Shown: positions 1 through 9,043 of the stretch, piece by piece
Position numbering within the stretch: the first letter of the stretch is position 1
Layout: each line of letters opens with the position of its first letter
Source of the DNA: Janibacter limosus
Lineage (GTDB): Bacteria > Actinomycetota > Actinomycetes > Actinomycetales > Dermatophilaceae
Length of the DNA stretch: 64,000 nucleotides
Assembly: GCF_004295485.1 (NCBI RefSeq)
Contig: NZ_CP036164.1
Span: 1,302,001-1,366,000 of the forward strand
Direction of reading: 5' to 3'
Translations under genes and position numbers: made by a program
The notes under the pieces: model-generated
What the model was told of the DNA's origin: nothing
Seen by the model: only the letters and a program-made list of their open reading frames with translations
Database searches by the model: none

Positions 1-693
1 GTCGCCAAGCTGGCGCAGGAGCAGGGGGCCAAGGTGATCCTCACCAGCTTCGGCCGGACGATGAAGATCACCAGGACCATCGCCAAGCGGCTGCCGCAGG
101 AAGCCCCGGTCATCGAGCTCGACGTCACCAGCGAGGAGGACCTCGCCGCACTGTCCGACCGCATCGGTGAGCACGCCGAGCGCCTCGACGGGGTCCTGCA
201 CTCCATCGGCTTCGCCCCCGAGGGTGCCTTCAACTTCCTCGAGGCGAAGTGGGAGGACGTCGCCACCGCCGTCCACGTCTCGGCCTACTCGCTCAAGGCC
301 CTCGGCGTCGCCGCGCTCCCGCGGATGAGCGAAGGCGGCTCGATCGTCGGACTGACCTTCGACGCCTCCTATGCCTGGCCGGTCTACGACTGGATGGGGG
401 TCGCCAAGGCGGCCTTCGAGTCCACCAACCGCTACCTCGCGCGTGACCTCGGCCCGAAGGGAGTCCGCTGCAACCTCGTCGCCGCCGGACCGATCCGCAC
501 CACCGCGGCCAAGTCGATCCCCGGGTTCGAGCAGTTCGAGGAGTCCTGGGACACCCGCTCGCCCATCGGCTGGGACGTCAACGACCCGGTACCGACCGCC
601 AAGGCCTGCACGATGCTCCTGTCCGACTGGTTCCCCGCCACGACCGGCGAGATCCTGCACGTCGACGGTGGCGTGCACGCGATGGGGATCTGA
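1..693 (+). CDS. inhA: Enoyl-[acyl-carrier-protein] reductase (NADH), 5' truncated
   Basis: The reading frame is open from the first base and ends in TGA; the N-terminus lies outside the window. The protein is an SDR-fold reductase of the FabI/InhA type, which reduces the enoyl-ACP double bond in the last step of each fatty acid elongation cycle. Visible marks are a start like GAKVILTSFGR, the LDGVLHSIGFAPE segment, a Tyr-x(6)-Lys style region around YDWMGVAKAAFEST, and the C-terminal ATTGEILHVDGG signature. The missing part would be only about 30 residues with the glycine-rich NADH motif. In mycobacteria this enzyme is the isoniazid target and sits downstream of fabG; that neighbour is not visible here. 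Confidence 0.93.
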   Translation, partial: VAKLAQEQGAKVILTSFGRTMKITRTIAKRLPQEAPVIELDVTSEEDLAALSDRIGEHAERLDGVLHSIGFAPEGAFNFLEAKWEDVATAVHVSAYSLKALGVAALPRMSEGGSIVGLTFDASYAWPVYDWMGVAKAAFESTNRYLARDLGPKGVRCNLVAAGPIRTTAAKSIPGFEQFEESWDTRSPIGWDVNDPVPTAKACTMLLSDWFPATTGEILHVDGGVHAMGI

Positions 694-710
694 GCCCTCC
701 CGCTCCCTGA

Positions 711-1029
711 GGTCCCTGAGGAGGCCGCGCCGCGGCCGTCTCGAAGGGTCGGCTCTCGCTCTCGCTCCCGGTGAGGACGGCCGGCGCGCTGCCGAAGTCC
801 TTCGTCCTCGTCGGGTGGGGTTGTCGTTCTCGACTTCGGCTTGATGCTGCGCCGACCCTCCTCACCGTCCGCTCCGGTCCCTGAGGAGGCCGCCCCGCGG
901 CCGTCTCGAAGGGTCCGCCCCCGGTGTGGACGGCCGGCGCGCTGCCGAAGTCCTTCGTCCTCGTCGGGCGTGGTTGTCGTTCTCGACTTCGGCTTGATGC
1001 TGCGCCGACCCTCCTCGCCGTCCGCTCGG
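711..1029. repeat. Two tandem copies of a ~155-165 bp intergenic repeat
   Basis: The 350-base gap between the reductase and serB is filled by two direct repeats, 711-875 and 876-1029. Both start with GGTCCCTGAGGAGG, pass through a GC-rich hairpin core followed by CGTCTCGAAGGGTC, then share CGGCCGGCGCGCTGCCGAAG and end with a near-identical GCTGCGCCGACCCTCCTC segment. The second copy differs by small indels, mainly loss of about 12 bases after the hairpin. Open frames across it on both strands look like shadow frames. The first 40 bases of each unit belong to a dispersed hairpin family that also has a copy near 26.6 kb. Confidence 0.85.
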
Positions 1030-1043
1030 CTCTGGGCGGCGGG

Positions 1044-1775
1044 TCAGGTCAGGGGGTGGCCGCCCTCGTCGTCGGGCTGGGGGAGCGGGTCGATGCCGAG
1101 GATGTCCAGGACGCGGCGCAGGTCCGGCTCGTCGATCGAGACGTCGGCCTGCTCGCGCACGGCGGGCTTGGCGCAGAAGGCGATCCCGAGCTGGGCGGCG
1201 GCCATCATGTCGAGGTCGTTCGCCCCGTCACCGACGGCCACGGTCCGGTCCATCTCGATGCCGGAGGCAGCGGCGAGGCGGATGACGAACTCCGCCTTGG
1301 CAGCACGGTCGACCACATCGCCGAGCACCTTGCCGGTGAGGTGACCGTCGATGATCTCCAGGTGGTTGGCCCGAGCCTGGGCGATGCCCAGCTCGCTGGC
1401 CAGGTCGTCGACGACCTCGGTGAACCCACCGCTGACGAGACCCACGGTGTGGCCGGACTCGACGAGGGTCGTGACGAGGGTGCGGGCGCCGGGCGTCAGC
1501 CGAACGGCGGCGCGGACCCGGTCGAGGACCTCGACGGGCAGTCCCTCGAGGGTGGCCACCCGTGCGTGCAGGCTCTGCGCGAAGTCCAGCTCGCCCCGCA
1601 TCGCGGCCTCGGTGACGGCCGCGACCTGCTCACGGGTTCCCGCGTGCTCGGCGATGAGCTCGATGACCTCGTCACGGATGAGCGTGCTGTCGACGTCCAT
1701 CACGAGGACCAGTGGTCCCTCGCCCGGGAGAGCGGGTGCCGGTGCCTGGTCGGTGCTGCCCGGGGTGCGTGCCAT
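1044..1775 (-). CDS. serB: Phosphoserine phosphatase SerB
   Basis: A 243-residue HAD-superfamily phosphatase that makes L-serine from O-phosphoserine, the last step of serine synthesis. HAD motif I is VMDVDSTLI (about residues 25-33), where the first Asp is the nucleophile and the second the acid/base. Motif II is the Ser in LVSGGF, and motifs III/IV include a conserved Lys and VAVGDGANDLDM. The N-terminus has no ACT domain, so it is the short form. The ATG at 1775 lies 10 bases after the glgC stop, so the two are probably cotranscribed. The C-terminal tail is rich in Asp and Pro. Confidence 0.95.
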   Translation of the reverse strand: MARTPGSTDQAPAPALPGEGPLVLVMDVDSTLIRDEVIELIAEHAGTREQVAAVTEAAMRGELDFAQSLHARVATLEGLPVEVLDRVRAAVRLTPGARTLVTTLVESGHTVGLVSGGFTEVVDDLASELGIAQARANHLEIIDGHLTGKVLGDVVDRAAKAEFVIRLAAASGIEMDRTVAVGDGANDLDMMAAAQLGIAFCAKPAVREQADVSIDEPDLRRVLDILGIDPLPQPDDEGGHPLT

Positions 1776-1785
1776 GGGCAGGAGT

Positions 1786-3042
1786 CTAGGTCTGGTCGAA
1801 GACGTATCCCTTGCCCACCACGGTGATACCCGACTCGGTCACGTGCAGGCCGCGAGCCCGGTCCTCGTCGTGGTCGTGCCCGAGGCGGATCCCCTCTGGC
1901 AGGTGCACCCCCTTGTCGACGATGACCCTGTTCAGATGTACGTACCGGCCCACGTCCACACCGTCGAGCAGGACGCTGTCCAGCACGTCGCTGTAGCTGT
2001 GGACGAAGACGCCGGGCGACAGGACGCTGTTGTGCACGTGCCCGCCGGAGACGACCACGCCGGGGGAGACGATCGAGTTGTTGGCCCCGCCGGCCCGCTC
2101 GCCGTCGGCGTGGACGAACTTCGCCGGCGGGTAGGGGCCGTGGTTGGTGTTGATCGGCCAGCTGTAGTTGTAGAGGTTGAAGATGGGGTGGATCGACGTC
2201 AGGTCCATGTGCGCGTCGAAGTAGCTGTCCAGCGTCCCGACGTCGCGCCAGTAGCCGCGGTCGCGGTCACTCGACCCCGGCACGGTGTTGTCGGCGAAGT
2301 CGTAGGCGTACGCCGACCCCCGGGAGACGAAGTCCGGGACGATGTCCCCACCCATGTCGTGCTTGCTCTCGTGCTCGGCATCGCGCTTGACCGCGTCCAT
2401 GAGCGCCTCCGCGGTGAAGACGTAGTTGCCCATCGACGCGTAGACCTCGTGGGGCGCGTCCGGCAGGCCCGCCGGGTCGGTCGGCTTCTCCCGGAAGGCG
2501 GTGATCCGACGTCCGTCGTCGGCCACCTCCATGACGCCGAACTGGTCGGCCATGCCGATCGGCTGCCGGATGGCCGCGACGGTGCAGTCGGCGCGTGTCT
2601 CGACGTGCTGGGTGACCATGTCGGAGAAGTCCATCCGGTACACGTGGTCGGCACCCACGACAACGACGATGTCGGGCCGCTCGTCGACGATCGCGTTGAG
2701 GGACTGGTAGATCGCGTCCGCGCTGCCCGTGTACCAGCTCTTGCCGCGCCGCTGCTGGGCCGGGATGGGTGCCACGTAGTGGCCCAGGGGCGAGGCCAGC
2801 CGCCAGGCCTGGCTGACGTGCCGGTCGAGGCTGTGCGACTTGTACTGGGTGAGCACGATGATCTTGGCGTAGCCCGAGTTGACGACATTGCTCAGGGCGA
2901 AGTCGACGAGCCGGTAGATCCCGCCGAAGGGGACTGCCGGCTTGGCCCGATCAGCCGTGAGCGGCATGAGGCGCTTGCCCTCGCCGCCGGCGAGCACGAT
3001 GGTCAGGACCTTGGGTTGGCTGCGCACGATCCGCTCCCTCAC
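1786..3042 (-). CDS. glgC: Glucose-1-phosphate adenylyltransferase GlgC
   Basis: A 418-residue enzyme that makes ADP-glucose from ATP and glucose-1-phosphate, the activated donor for glycogen and maltose-1-phosphate synthesis. The N-terminal nucleotidyltransferase domain shows [13 protein letters not shown] and [18 protein letters not shown] is the metal-binding region, and the C-terminal third forms a left-handed beta-helix with hexapeptide-like turns. The frame is open further upstream, but GTG at 3042 gives the usual N-terminus just before the Rossmann strand. The gene is divergent from glgM across 85 bases, the arrangement of Rv1213/Rv1212c in M. tuberculosis. Confidence 0.95.
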   Translation of the reverse strand: MRERIVRSQPKVLTIVLAGGEGKRLMPLTADRAKPAVPFGGIYRLVDFALSNVVNSGYAKIIVLTQYKSHSLDRHVSQAWRLASPLGHYVAPIPAQQRRGKSWYTGSADAIYQSLNAIVDERPDIVVVVGADHVYRMDFSDMVTQHVETRADCTVAAIRQPIGMADQFGVMEVADDGRRITAFREKPTDPAGLPDAPHEVYASMGNYVFTAEALMDAVKRDAEHESKHDMGGDIVPDFVSRGSAYAYDFADNTVPGSSDRDRGYWRDVGTLDSYFDAHMDLTSIHPIFNLYNYSWPINTNHGPYPPAKFVHADGERAGGANNSIVSPGVVVSGGHVHNSVLSPGVFVHSYSDVLDSVLLDGVDVGRYVHLNRVIVDKGVHLPEGIRLGHDHDEDRARGLHVTESGITVVGKGYVFDQT

Positions 3043-3127
3043 GTCGCTCTCTGACGTCCGGCCGGGGCCGGCGCCTTCGTCCTGCCCAAACCTAGTCGCA
3101 AGAGCACGCCGGCCATAGGGTGACGCC

Positions 3128-4324
3128 ATGCGCGTCGACATCCTCAGCAAGGAGTACCCACCCGCGGTGTACGGCGGGGCGGGGGTCCACGTCGCCGAGC
3201 TGACCCGCGCACTGCGCGAGCGTGGTGACACCGACGTGCGCGTGCGCTGCTTCGGCGACCCCCGGGACGAAGGGGGGACCACCGGCTATGCGGACCCGCC
3301 CGGCCTGGCCGGGGCCAACCCTGCGCTCACGACGATGGGCGTCGACCTGGCGATGGCGGCCGACTGCGGGGGAGCGGACCTGGTCCACAGCCACACCTGG
3401 TACGCAAACTTCGCCGGCCACACCGCGTCGCTCCTGCACGGGATCCCGCACGTGGTGTCCGCGCACAGCCTCGAGCCGCTGCGCCCGTGGAAGGCCGAGC
3501 AGCTCGGCGGCGGCTACGCCCTCAGCTCGTGGGTCGAGCGCACCGCCTACGAGGCCGCGGCGGGAGTCATCGCCGTCAGCCACGGCATGCGGGCGGACAT
3601 CCTGCGCAGCTACCCGACGATCGACCCCGCGCGCGTCCACGTCGTGCACAACGGCATCGACTCCCGGCTGTGGCAGCCGGCGGCGGACCTCGACGTGGTC
3701 CGCCGGCACGGCGTCGACCCGGACCGACCGTCGGTCCTCTTCGTCGGGCGGATCACCCGGCAGAAGGGCCTACCCCACCTGCTGCGGGCCGCGCGCGCAC
3801 TGCCCCCAGAGGTCCAGGTCGTGCTCTGTGCCGGTGCCCCGGACACCCCCGAGATCCTCGCTGAGGTCGAGGACCTGATCGCCCAGCTGCGGTCCGTGCG
3901 AGACGGTGTCGTCTGGATCCCCGAGATGCTGCCGCGCGCCGAGGTGATCGCGCTGCTGTCCGCCGCGACCGTCTTTGCCTGCCCGTCGGTCTACGAGCCG
4001 CTGGGCATCGTCAACCTCGAGGCGATGGCCTGCGGTCTGCCGGTCGTCGCCACCGCCACCGGGGGCATCCCCGAGGTCGTCGTCGACGGGGAGACCGGGT
4101 GGCTGGTGCCGATCGAGCAGGTCCAGGACGGCACGGGCGCGCCGGTGGACGCCGACGGGTTCGAGGCAGACCTCGCGGCCGCGCTCACCGATGCCTTGTC
4201 CGATCCCGCGCGAGCACACGAGCGTGGGATCGCCGGGCGCGAGCGCGCGATCTCGCAGTTCTCCTGGACGAGCATCGGCGACCAGACCATGGCGGTCTAC
4301 GAGAGCGTGCTGCGCCACTCCTGA
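3128..4324 (+). CDS. glgM: GT4 glycosyltransferase, actinobacterial GlgA/GlgM (alpha-maltose-1-phosphate synthase)
   Basis: A 398-residue GT-B fold enzyme that transfers glucose from ADP-glucose. It starts [19 protein letters not shown] and has the GT4 EX7E motif in [16 protein letters not shown]. Mycobacterial homologues were long annotated as glycogen synthase GlgA, but Rv1212c was shown to make maltose-1-phosphate for the GlgE pathway. The length and the divergent glgC favour that assignment here; glgE itself is not in the window, so a plain glycogen synthase role cannot be excluded. The 3' end overlaps the convergent acetyltransferase gene by 28 bases. Confidence 0.9.
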   Translation: MRVDILSKEYPPAVYGGAGVHVAELTRALRERGDTDVRVRCFGDPRDEGGTTGYADPPGLAGANPALTTMGVDLAMAADCGGADLVHSHTWYANFAGHTASLLHGIPHVVSAHSLEPLRPWKAEQLGGGYALSSWVERTAYEAAAGVIAVSHGMRADILRSYPTIDPARVHVVHNGIDSRLWQPAADLDVVRRHGVDPDRPSVLFVGRITRQKGLPHLLRAARALPPEVQVVLCAGAPDTPEILAEVEDLIAQLRSVRDGVVWIPEMLPRAEVIALLSAATVFACPSVYEPLGIVNLEAMACGLPVVATATGGIPEVVVDGETGWLVPIEQVQDGTGAPVDADGFEADLAAALTDALSDPARAHERGIAGRERAISQFSWTSIGDQTMAVYESVLRHS

Positions 4325-4824
4325 CGGGTGATCTCGCTGATCACCTCTCCGAGCTCCGCTCCCGGGAGCGGCTCGTCCCACTCGCGTACCTCGGTGCGTA
4401 CCTCGCGCATCCCGAGCCTGCGCATGACGCCTCGCGACCCGGCGTTGACGACCATCGTCTCCGCCCGCACGACGTCGAGCTGCGTGTCGGCGAAGGCCTC
4501 GGCGAGCACGGCCCGAGCCCCCTCGACGGCCAGGCCCTGCCGCCACCAGCGACGGGCGAGCCGGTAGCCGAGCTCGGCCACACCCCCTTCGCGCGGCCAC
4601 ACGGCCCACCAGCCCACCGGTTGCTCGCCGACGTGCCCGACCCACATCGGCCCCGGCAGCTGCGGGCTCCAGTAGTCGCGCGCCTCCTGGGCCGTGCGGC
4701 CACGTCCGAGGATGTGGCGCAGCACCTCCGGGTCGGAGTCGAGCTCCACGAGGAAGGGGAGGTCCCCCGGCCCCGCAGGCTGCAGCCGGAGCCGGTCCGT
4801 GTGCAGTGGCCGGACGGCAGTCAC
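4297..4824 (-). CDS. GNAT family N-acetyltransferase (RimJ/RimL-like)
   Basis: A 175-residue acetyl-CoA dependent transferase of the Acetyltransf_3 group. It begins with the usual LHTDRLRLQP motif, then a segment near GVAELGYRLARRWWRQGLAVEGA that matches motif A (the acetyl-CoA pyrophosphate loop, here with Gln-Gly-Leu-Ala), and later NAGSRGVMRRLGM, typical of RimL relatives. The substrate is unknown. It overlaps the preceding gene on the same strand by 4 bases (translational coupling) and the convergent glgM by 28 bases. Confidence 0.88.
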   Translation of the reverse strand: MTAVRPLHTDRLRLQPAGPGDLPFLVELDSDPEVLRHILGRGRTAQEARDYWSPQLPGPMWVGHVGEQPVGWWAVWPREGGVAELGYRLARRWWRQGLAVEGARAVLAEAFADTQLDVVRAETMVVNAGSRGVMRRLGMREVRTEVREWDEPLPGAELGEVISEITRQEWRSTLS

Positions 4825-5576
4825 CGGATGGGGACCCAGCCGGCCATCTGGGCGCAGGCGGCGTTGGTGGCGTCGGCGAGGCTCTGCTCGCAGAGTCGCG
4901 CCAACCGGCGCAACGCAGCGGAGCGGGTCGCGTCGTGTGCAGCGGTGACCGCGCCGGACGAGCCGAGGCCGATCTCGGCGGCCACGGCGACCGTCCCGGC
5001 CAGGCCGATGACCGTGCGCGCGCGCTGGGGCAGGGTCTCGGGCAGGGACCAGTCGGCGCCCAGACGGTCGTCGACGAGATCACGGGAGAGGTCATCGGCC
5101 CAGGGGGCGCCGCCGATGCGGTCGAGCTCCTCGACGGAGGCGAGCAGCTGACGACGCAGGTGCCGCTCGAGCTGGGAGGGCTCCAGGGCCTCGATGCGGT
5201 GGGGCGGCACCGGGTCGGCGTCGTGCTCCACCCAGTCGATGCGCAGTCCCTGCGCACCCTCCGAGCCGAAGGTCGAGATCGACGGCACGAGCATCCCGCC
5301 CAGCCCGGCGACGAAGACGGCCTCGCCGGCGTGGACCGCGGCGTCGGTGGCGATGGGGCCGCACCTCGGCAGCCCACCGATGTCCCCGGGGCCGGGCAGG
5401 GCCACGAGGAGGGCCGCCTCACCCAGGTCCCGCCACACGCGGACCTGCTCGACGAGGCCCTCGGTGTGGTCGACATCGGGAAGTGCGCGCTCGATCGCAT
5501 GGGTGAGTGTCGTGCCGCCGGACCACGCATGCGTGACCCACAGGGCGACCCGGACGGAAGCAGGCAGCTCGGGCAT
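4821..5576 (-). CDS. Conserved hypothetical protein, 251 aa
   Basis: I do not recognise a named family. The protein is soluble, Ala- and Leu-rich, with no signal peptide or clear membrane helix. A Gly/Pro-rich stretch near residues 55-70 (ALPGPGDIGGLPRCGP) is followed by AGLGGMLVPSIS, and the C-terminal half is helical with several Arg-Leu repeats. Similar proteins occur in actinobacteria, but I know no characterised role. Its stop overlaps the start of the GNAT gene, so they form a two-gene unit. The gap to the divergent ABC ATPase is 38 bases, so both promoters must lie there or overlap. Confidence 0.75.
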   Translation of the reverse strand: MPELPASVRVALWVTHAWSGGTTLTHAIERALPDVDHTEGLVEQVRVWRDLGEAALLVALPGPGDIGGLPRCGPIATDAAVHAGEAVFVAGLGGMLVPSISTFGSEGAQGLRIDWVEHDADPVPPHRIEALEPSQLERHLRRQLLASVEELDRIGGAPWADDLSRDLVDDRLGADWSLPETLPQRARTVIGLAGTVAVAAEIGLGSSGAVTAAHDATRSAALRRLARLCEQSLADATNAACAQMAGWVPIR

Positions 5577-5614
5577 CTGACCGATGGTAGTTCGCGGTAG
5601 ATAGGGTCGGGTCC

Positions 5615-6400
5615 ATGAGTGATGTCCTTGCCCTGGCCGGTGCCACCGTCGTCCGTGGTGAGTCGACCCTCGTCTCAGAGATCGACTGGGAGGTCGAGGA
5701 GGGCCAGCGGTGGGTCGTCCTCGGGCCCAACGGCGCCGGCAAGACGACCCTCCTGCAGCTCGCCTCGGCTCGCATGCACCCCACCCGGGGTGTCGTCGGC
5801 ATCCTCGGCGAGGTCCTCGGTGCCGTCGACGTCTTCGAGCTGAGGCCGCGCATCGGTCTGGCCTCGGCGTCCCTGGCCGACCGGATCCCCAAGAGCGAGA
5901 GCGTCTCCGACGTAGTCGTCACGGCCTCGTGGGGCGTCGTGGGTCGGTGGCGTGAGGGCTACGACGACCTCGACCACGCCCGCGCGCACGAGCTCCTCGA
6001 GGCGCTCGGTGCAGGGCACCTCAGCGACCGCACCTACGGCACCCTGTCCGAGGGAGAGCGCAAGCGCGTCCAGATCGCGCGAGCCCTCATGACCGACCCG
6101 GAGCTGATGCTCCTCGACGAGCCGGCGGCCGGTCTCGACCTCGGCGGCCGCGAGGACCTCGTCCAGCGCCTGGGCGCCATCGCCGGCGACCTGGCCGCTC
6201 CGGCCCTGGTGATGGTGACCCACCACGTCGAGGAGATCCCGCCCAACTTCACCGACGTGCTCCTCCTGCGCGAGGGCCAGGTCGTCGCGCAGGGACCGAT
6301 CGAGATCACGCTCACCGAGGCCAACCTGTCGCAGACCTTCGGCCTCGACCTGGTGCTGGAGCAGCACGGCGACCGGTGGTCGGCACGGGCCCGCAGCTGA
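5615..6400 (+). CDS. ABC transporter ATP-binding protein (YlmA/ModF-like)
   Basis: A 261-residue single ABC ATPase domain. Walker A is GPNGAGKTT (about residues 38-46), the signature is LSEGERKR, Walker B is LMLLDEPAAGLD, and the switch His lies in VTHHVEEIP. The C-terminal THHVEEIPPNFTDVLLLREG pattern is typical of the YlmA/ModF-like group, which often lacks an adjacent permease. None is next to it here; the following gene is NfeD. The substrate is unknown, and the protein may act with a distant partner or in a non-transport role. Confidence 0.92.
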   Translation: MSDVLALAGATVVRGESTLVSEIDWEVEEGQRWVVLGPNGAGKTTLLQLASARMHPTRGVVGILGEVLGAVDVFELRPRIGLASASLADRIPKSESVSDVVVTASWGVVGRWREGYDDLDHARAHELLEALGAGHLSDRTYGTLSEGERKRVQIARALMTDPELMLLDEPAAGLDLGGREDLVQRLGAIAGDLAAPALVMVTHHVEEIPPNFTDVLLLREGQVVAQGPIEITLTEANLSQTFGLDLVLEQHGDRWSARARS

Positions 6401-6414
6401 CCCCCTTCGACACA

Positions 6415-6448
6415 GGGTGGTCACATCCGGGGTGGCGGTGACCACACC
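6415..6448 (+). terminator. Stem-loop after the ABC ATPase gene
   Basis: The arms GTGGTCAC (6417-6424) and GTGACCAC (6438-6445) are perfect complements around a 13-base loop, 17 bases after the ABC ATPase stop. There is no U-tract, as is common for actinobacterial terminators. It could also be a protein-binding dyad upstream of nfeD. Confidence 0.45.
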
Positions 6449-6498
6449 CTCACGGGCGTTGGGCATGATGGACACACACGAGCACGAGGGGGATGAGC

Positions 6499-6948
6499 AT
6501 GGACTGGTTGGTTGACAACCTCTGGCTGGCCTGGATGGGGCTGGCCCTCGTGCTCATCGCCATCGAGGCGATGACCGTGGACTTCGTCTTCGTCATGCTC
6601 TTCGGCGGTGCCCTCGTGGGCGCGCTCGCGGCAGCGCTCGGCGCGCCGGTCGTCCTCCAGGTCGTGGCGGCCGTCATCGTGGCGCTGCTGCTCATCGCCG
6701 TCGTGCGGCCGATCATCAAGCGCCAGTTCAGCAACCCCGCAGCCTCGGCCGACATCGGGTCCGGCGCACTGGCGGGCAGGAGCGCACGGGTGCTCGAGAC
6801 CGTCACGGAGACCGACGGCCGGGTTCGGCTGGCCGGCGAGACGTGGAGCGCCCGGGTCCCCGACGGCAGCCCCGCCTGCGAGCCCGGTACCGAGGTGCGG
6901 GTCCTCGCCATCGACGGCGCCACGGCGATCGTCACCCACCAGAACTGA
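6499..6948 (+). CDS. NfeD family membrane protein
   Basis: A 149-residue protein with two or three N-terminal membrane helices (residues ~5-65) and a C-terminal beta-barrel (OB-like) domain, the short NfeD-type layout. The barrel contains ALAGRSARVLETVTETDGRVRLAGETWSAR. NfeD proteins are nearly always paired with an SPFH/stomatin protein, and that partner is the next gene. ATG at 6499 is chosen because GAGGGGG ends 6 bases upstream; an in-frame ATG at 6493 touches the ribosome site directly. The role is thought to be organising membrane microdomains or proteolysis at the membrane. Confidence 0.92.
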   Translation: MDWLVDNLWLAWMGLALVLIAIEAMTVDFVFVMLFGGALVGALAAALGAPVVLQVVAAVIVALLLIAVVRPIIKRQFSNPAASADIGSGALAGRSARVLETVTETDGRVRLAGETWSARVPDGSPACEPGTEVRVLAIDGATAIVTHQN

Positions 6949-7044
6949 CCTGACGGCCGCGACCGTCACGCACGAGGGACGTCCATCGGGCGTCTCGCCA
7001 AGGAGGACCGGAGCACCGCCGGTCCGACACCCGAAAGGACACCC

Positions 7045-8205
7045 ATGGGCATCCTGATCTTCCTCGCAGCGCTACTGCTCTTCGCGCTCGTCATGCTCTT
7101 CAAGACCGTGCGGATCGTGCCCCAGCAGACCGCACTGATCATCGAGCGACTCGGTCGCTACTCCCGCACCCTCGAGGGCGGGATCCACATCCTCATCCCC
7201 TTCGTCGACAGGGTGCGCGCCAACGTCGACCTGCGCGAGCAGGTCGTGAGCTTCCCGCCGCAGCCGGTCATCACCTCCGACAACCTGGTCGTCAACATCG
7301 ACACGGTCATCTACTACACGGTGATCGACGCCAAGCGCGCCGTGTACGAGATCGCCAACTTCATCCAGGGCATCGAGCAGCTGACGGTCACGACCCTGCG
7401 CAATGTCATCGGCTCGCTCGACCTGGAGCAGACACTGACCAGCCGCGACCAGATCAACGGCCAGCTCCGCGGCGCCCTCGACGAGGCGACCGGCCGCTGG
7501 GGCATCCGCGTCAACCGGGTCGAGCTCAAGGCGATCGACCCGCCGATGTCCATCCAAGAGTCGATGGAGAAGCAGATGAAGGCCGAGCGGGACCGCCGTG
7601 CGGCGATCCTCAACGCCGAGGGCGTCAAGCAGTCCTCGATCCTCACCGCAGAGGGTGAGAAGCAGTCCGCGATCCTGCGCGCCGAGGGATCGGCCCAGGC
7701 CGCAGTCCTCGAGGCACAGGGTCAGTCGCGGGCCATCAAGCAGGTCTTCGACGCGATCCACCGCGGCAAGCCGACGCAGAAGTTGCTGGCCTACCAGTAC
7801 CTGCAGGTCCTGCCGCAGATCGCGACCGGTGACGCCAACAAGATGTGGATCATCCCGAGCGAGCTCACCGATGCCCTGCGCGGCATCGGCGGTGCGCTCG
7901 GCGGTGGGGGTCAGCCCGGAGGCTCCGGCGTGGACGCGGAGGACTTCGTCGACCCGGGTCCCGAGGACGAGTCCAATGTCTTCGCCGAGACGGCGCTGGA
8001 GGACCCGGGCCAGGCGCTGGCCGAGGCGCGCGGTCAGGCCGGCCAGGCCTCGCGCGAGGCCAGCGAGCACGCCACCCCCGCATCCCGGGTGCAGCCCTCG
8101 CAGGTGCCCGAGGCGCCGGAGCAGGCGCCCCAGCAGGCACCCCAGCAGGCACCCCAGCAGCCGCCGGCCCCGCCCGTGCAGGACGGTCCGGACGCGCCGC
8201 ACTGA
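7045..8205 (+). CDS. SPFH/Band 7 (stomatin/QmcA-like) membrane protein
   Basis: A 386-residue protein with one N-terminal membrane helix (residues ~2-21), an SPFH domain beginning at VRIVPQQTALIIERLGRY, and a coiled helical region with repeated ILNAEG / ILTAEG / ILRAEG segments that drive oligomerisation. The tail after about residue 275 is low-complexity and ends in three APQQ-type repeats and a Pro-rich patch. These proteins form large membrane rings and work with NfeD, encoded just upstream. GAAAGGACACCC precedes the ATG. A strong hairpin follows the stop. Confidence 0.95.
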   Translation: MGILIFLAALLLFALVMLFKTVRIVPQQTALIIERLGRYSRTLEGGIHILIPFVDRVRANVDLREQVVSFPPQPVITSDNLVVNIDTVIYYTVIDAKRAVYEIANFIQGIEQLTVTTLRNVIGSLDLEQTLTSRDQINGQLRGALDEATGRWGIRVNRVELKAIDPPMSIQESMEKQMKAERDRRAAILNAEGVKQSSILTAEGEKQSAILRAEGSAQAAVLEAQGQSRAIKQVFDAIHRGKPTQKLLAYQYLQVLPQIATGDANKMWIIPSELTDALRGIGGALGGGGQPGGSGVDAEDFVDPGPEDESNVFAETALEDPGQALAEARGQAGQASREASEHATPASRVQPSQVPEAPEQAPQQAPQQAPQQPPAPPVQDGPDAPH

Positions 8206-8236
8206 CGTGTCCCGCCCGGCACGTCCCCGCTGACCT

Positions 8237-8274
8237 GACACCCGGTCCACCCCAGTTAGGGTGGGCCGGGTGTC
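8237..8274 (+). terminator. 16-bp stem-loop that also covers the next gene's start
   Basis: The arms 8237-8252 and 8259-8274 pair over 16 positions with one G-U pair around a 6-base loop. It lies 32 bases after the SPFH gene stop, where a terminator is expected, but its right arm contains the probable GTG start (8270) of the TSUP permease. There is no U-tract. It may terminate, or it may occlude translation initiation. Confidence 0.6.
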
Positions 8275-9043
8275 GTGGCTCGAGATGGGTGCAGTGGTCC
8301 TTGCAGGGGTCTGGGCCGGGGGGATCAACACCCTCGTCGGGTCAGGCACGCTCGTGACCTTCCCCGTCCTCCTCGCGCTGGGTGTCCCCGCCGTCACGGC
8401 CAATGTCTCCAACTCCATCGGGCTGGTCCCCGGAGGGATCAGCGGCAGCCTCGGCTACCTACCGGAGATGAAGGGCATGGGGCGCCGCCTCGTGCAGCTG
8501 GCGCCGATGTCGATCCTCGGCGCGGTCACGGGGGCACTGCTCCTGCTGTGGCTGCCACCGGAGGCCTTCGAGGCGATCGTCCCCGTACTCATCGGCCTCG
8601 GGATCCTCCTGGTGATCTTCGGTCCCCGGCTGCAGGCCTGGACCAAGGGCCACCACGAGGACGGTGGGCCGATGCCGACCGGGCACCTGGTCGCGCTCAT
8701 GGCCGGGGTGCTCGTCGCAGGCGTCTATGGCGGGTACTTCGGTGCCGCTCAGGGAGTCATCCTCATCGGCCTGCTCTCGGCCCTGTCGACCGAGCCGCTC
8801 CAGGCGCTCAACGGGCTGAAGAACGTCCTGGGCCTCGTCGTCAACGCGGTCGGGTCCTTGGTCTTCATCATCACCGCGCCCGAGCTGATCGACTGGCGGA
8901 TCGCCGGGCTCGTCGGCGTCGGCGCGCTCGTGGGCGGCGTGCTCGGGGCTCGGTACGGACGGCGTCTGCCGCCCAACGCCCTCCGCGCGGTCATCGTCGT
9001 CGTCGGCGTGGTCGGCATCGTGAAGTTCGTGTTCTTCCCGTGA
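8270..9043 (+). CDS. TSUP (TauE/SafE) family permease, first of two
   Basis: A 257-residue integral membrane protein of the sulfite exporter TauE/SafE family, which moves sulfur oxyanions or organic sulfonates and acids. It has about eight hydrophobic helices and the family glycine motifs AGGINTLVGSGTLVTFP near the start and GGYFGAAQG near the middle. The start is uncertain: GTG 8261, GTG 8270 and ATG 8285 are all in frame, and the first two lie in a hairpin arm. Its stop overlaps the GTG of a second TSUP gene. The substrate cannot be told from sequence. Confidence 0.9.
   Translation: MSWLEMGAVVLAGVWAGGINTLVGSGTLVTFPVLLALGVPAVTANVSNSIGLVPGGISGSLGYLPEMKGMGRRLVQLAPMSILGAVTGALLLLWLPPEAFEAIVPVLIGLGILLVIFGPRLQAWTKGHHEDGGPMPTGHLVALMAGVLVAGVYGGYFGAAQGVILIGLLSALSTEPLQALNGLKNVLGLVVNAVGSLVFIITAPELIDWRIAGLVGVGALVGGVLGARYGRRLPPNALRAVIVVVGVVGIVKFVFFP

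Noticed and set aside
924..1826. Long plus-strand frame opposite serB
   Set aside because: It is antisense to serB, whose HAD motifs are clear; a typical high-GC shadow frame.
3770..5530. 586-codon minus-strand frame across glgM and the GNAT gene
   Set aside because: Out of frame with the recognisable proteins; Arg/Pro/Ser-rich shadow.
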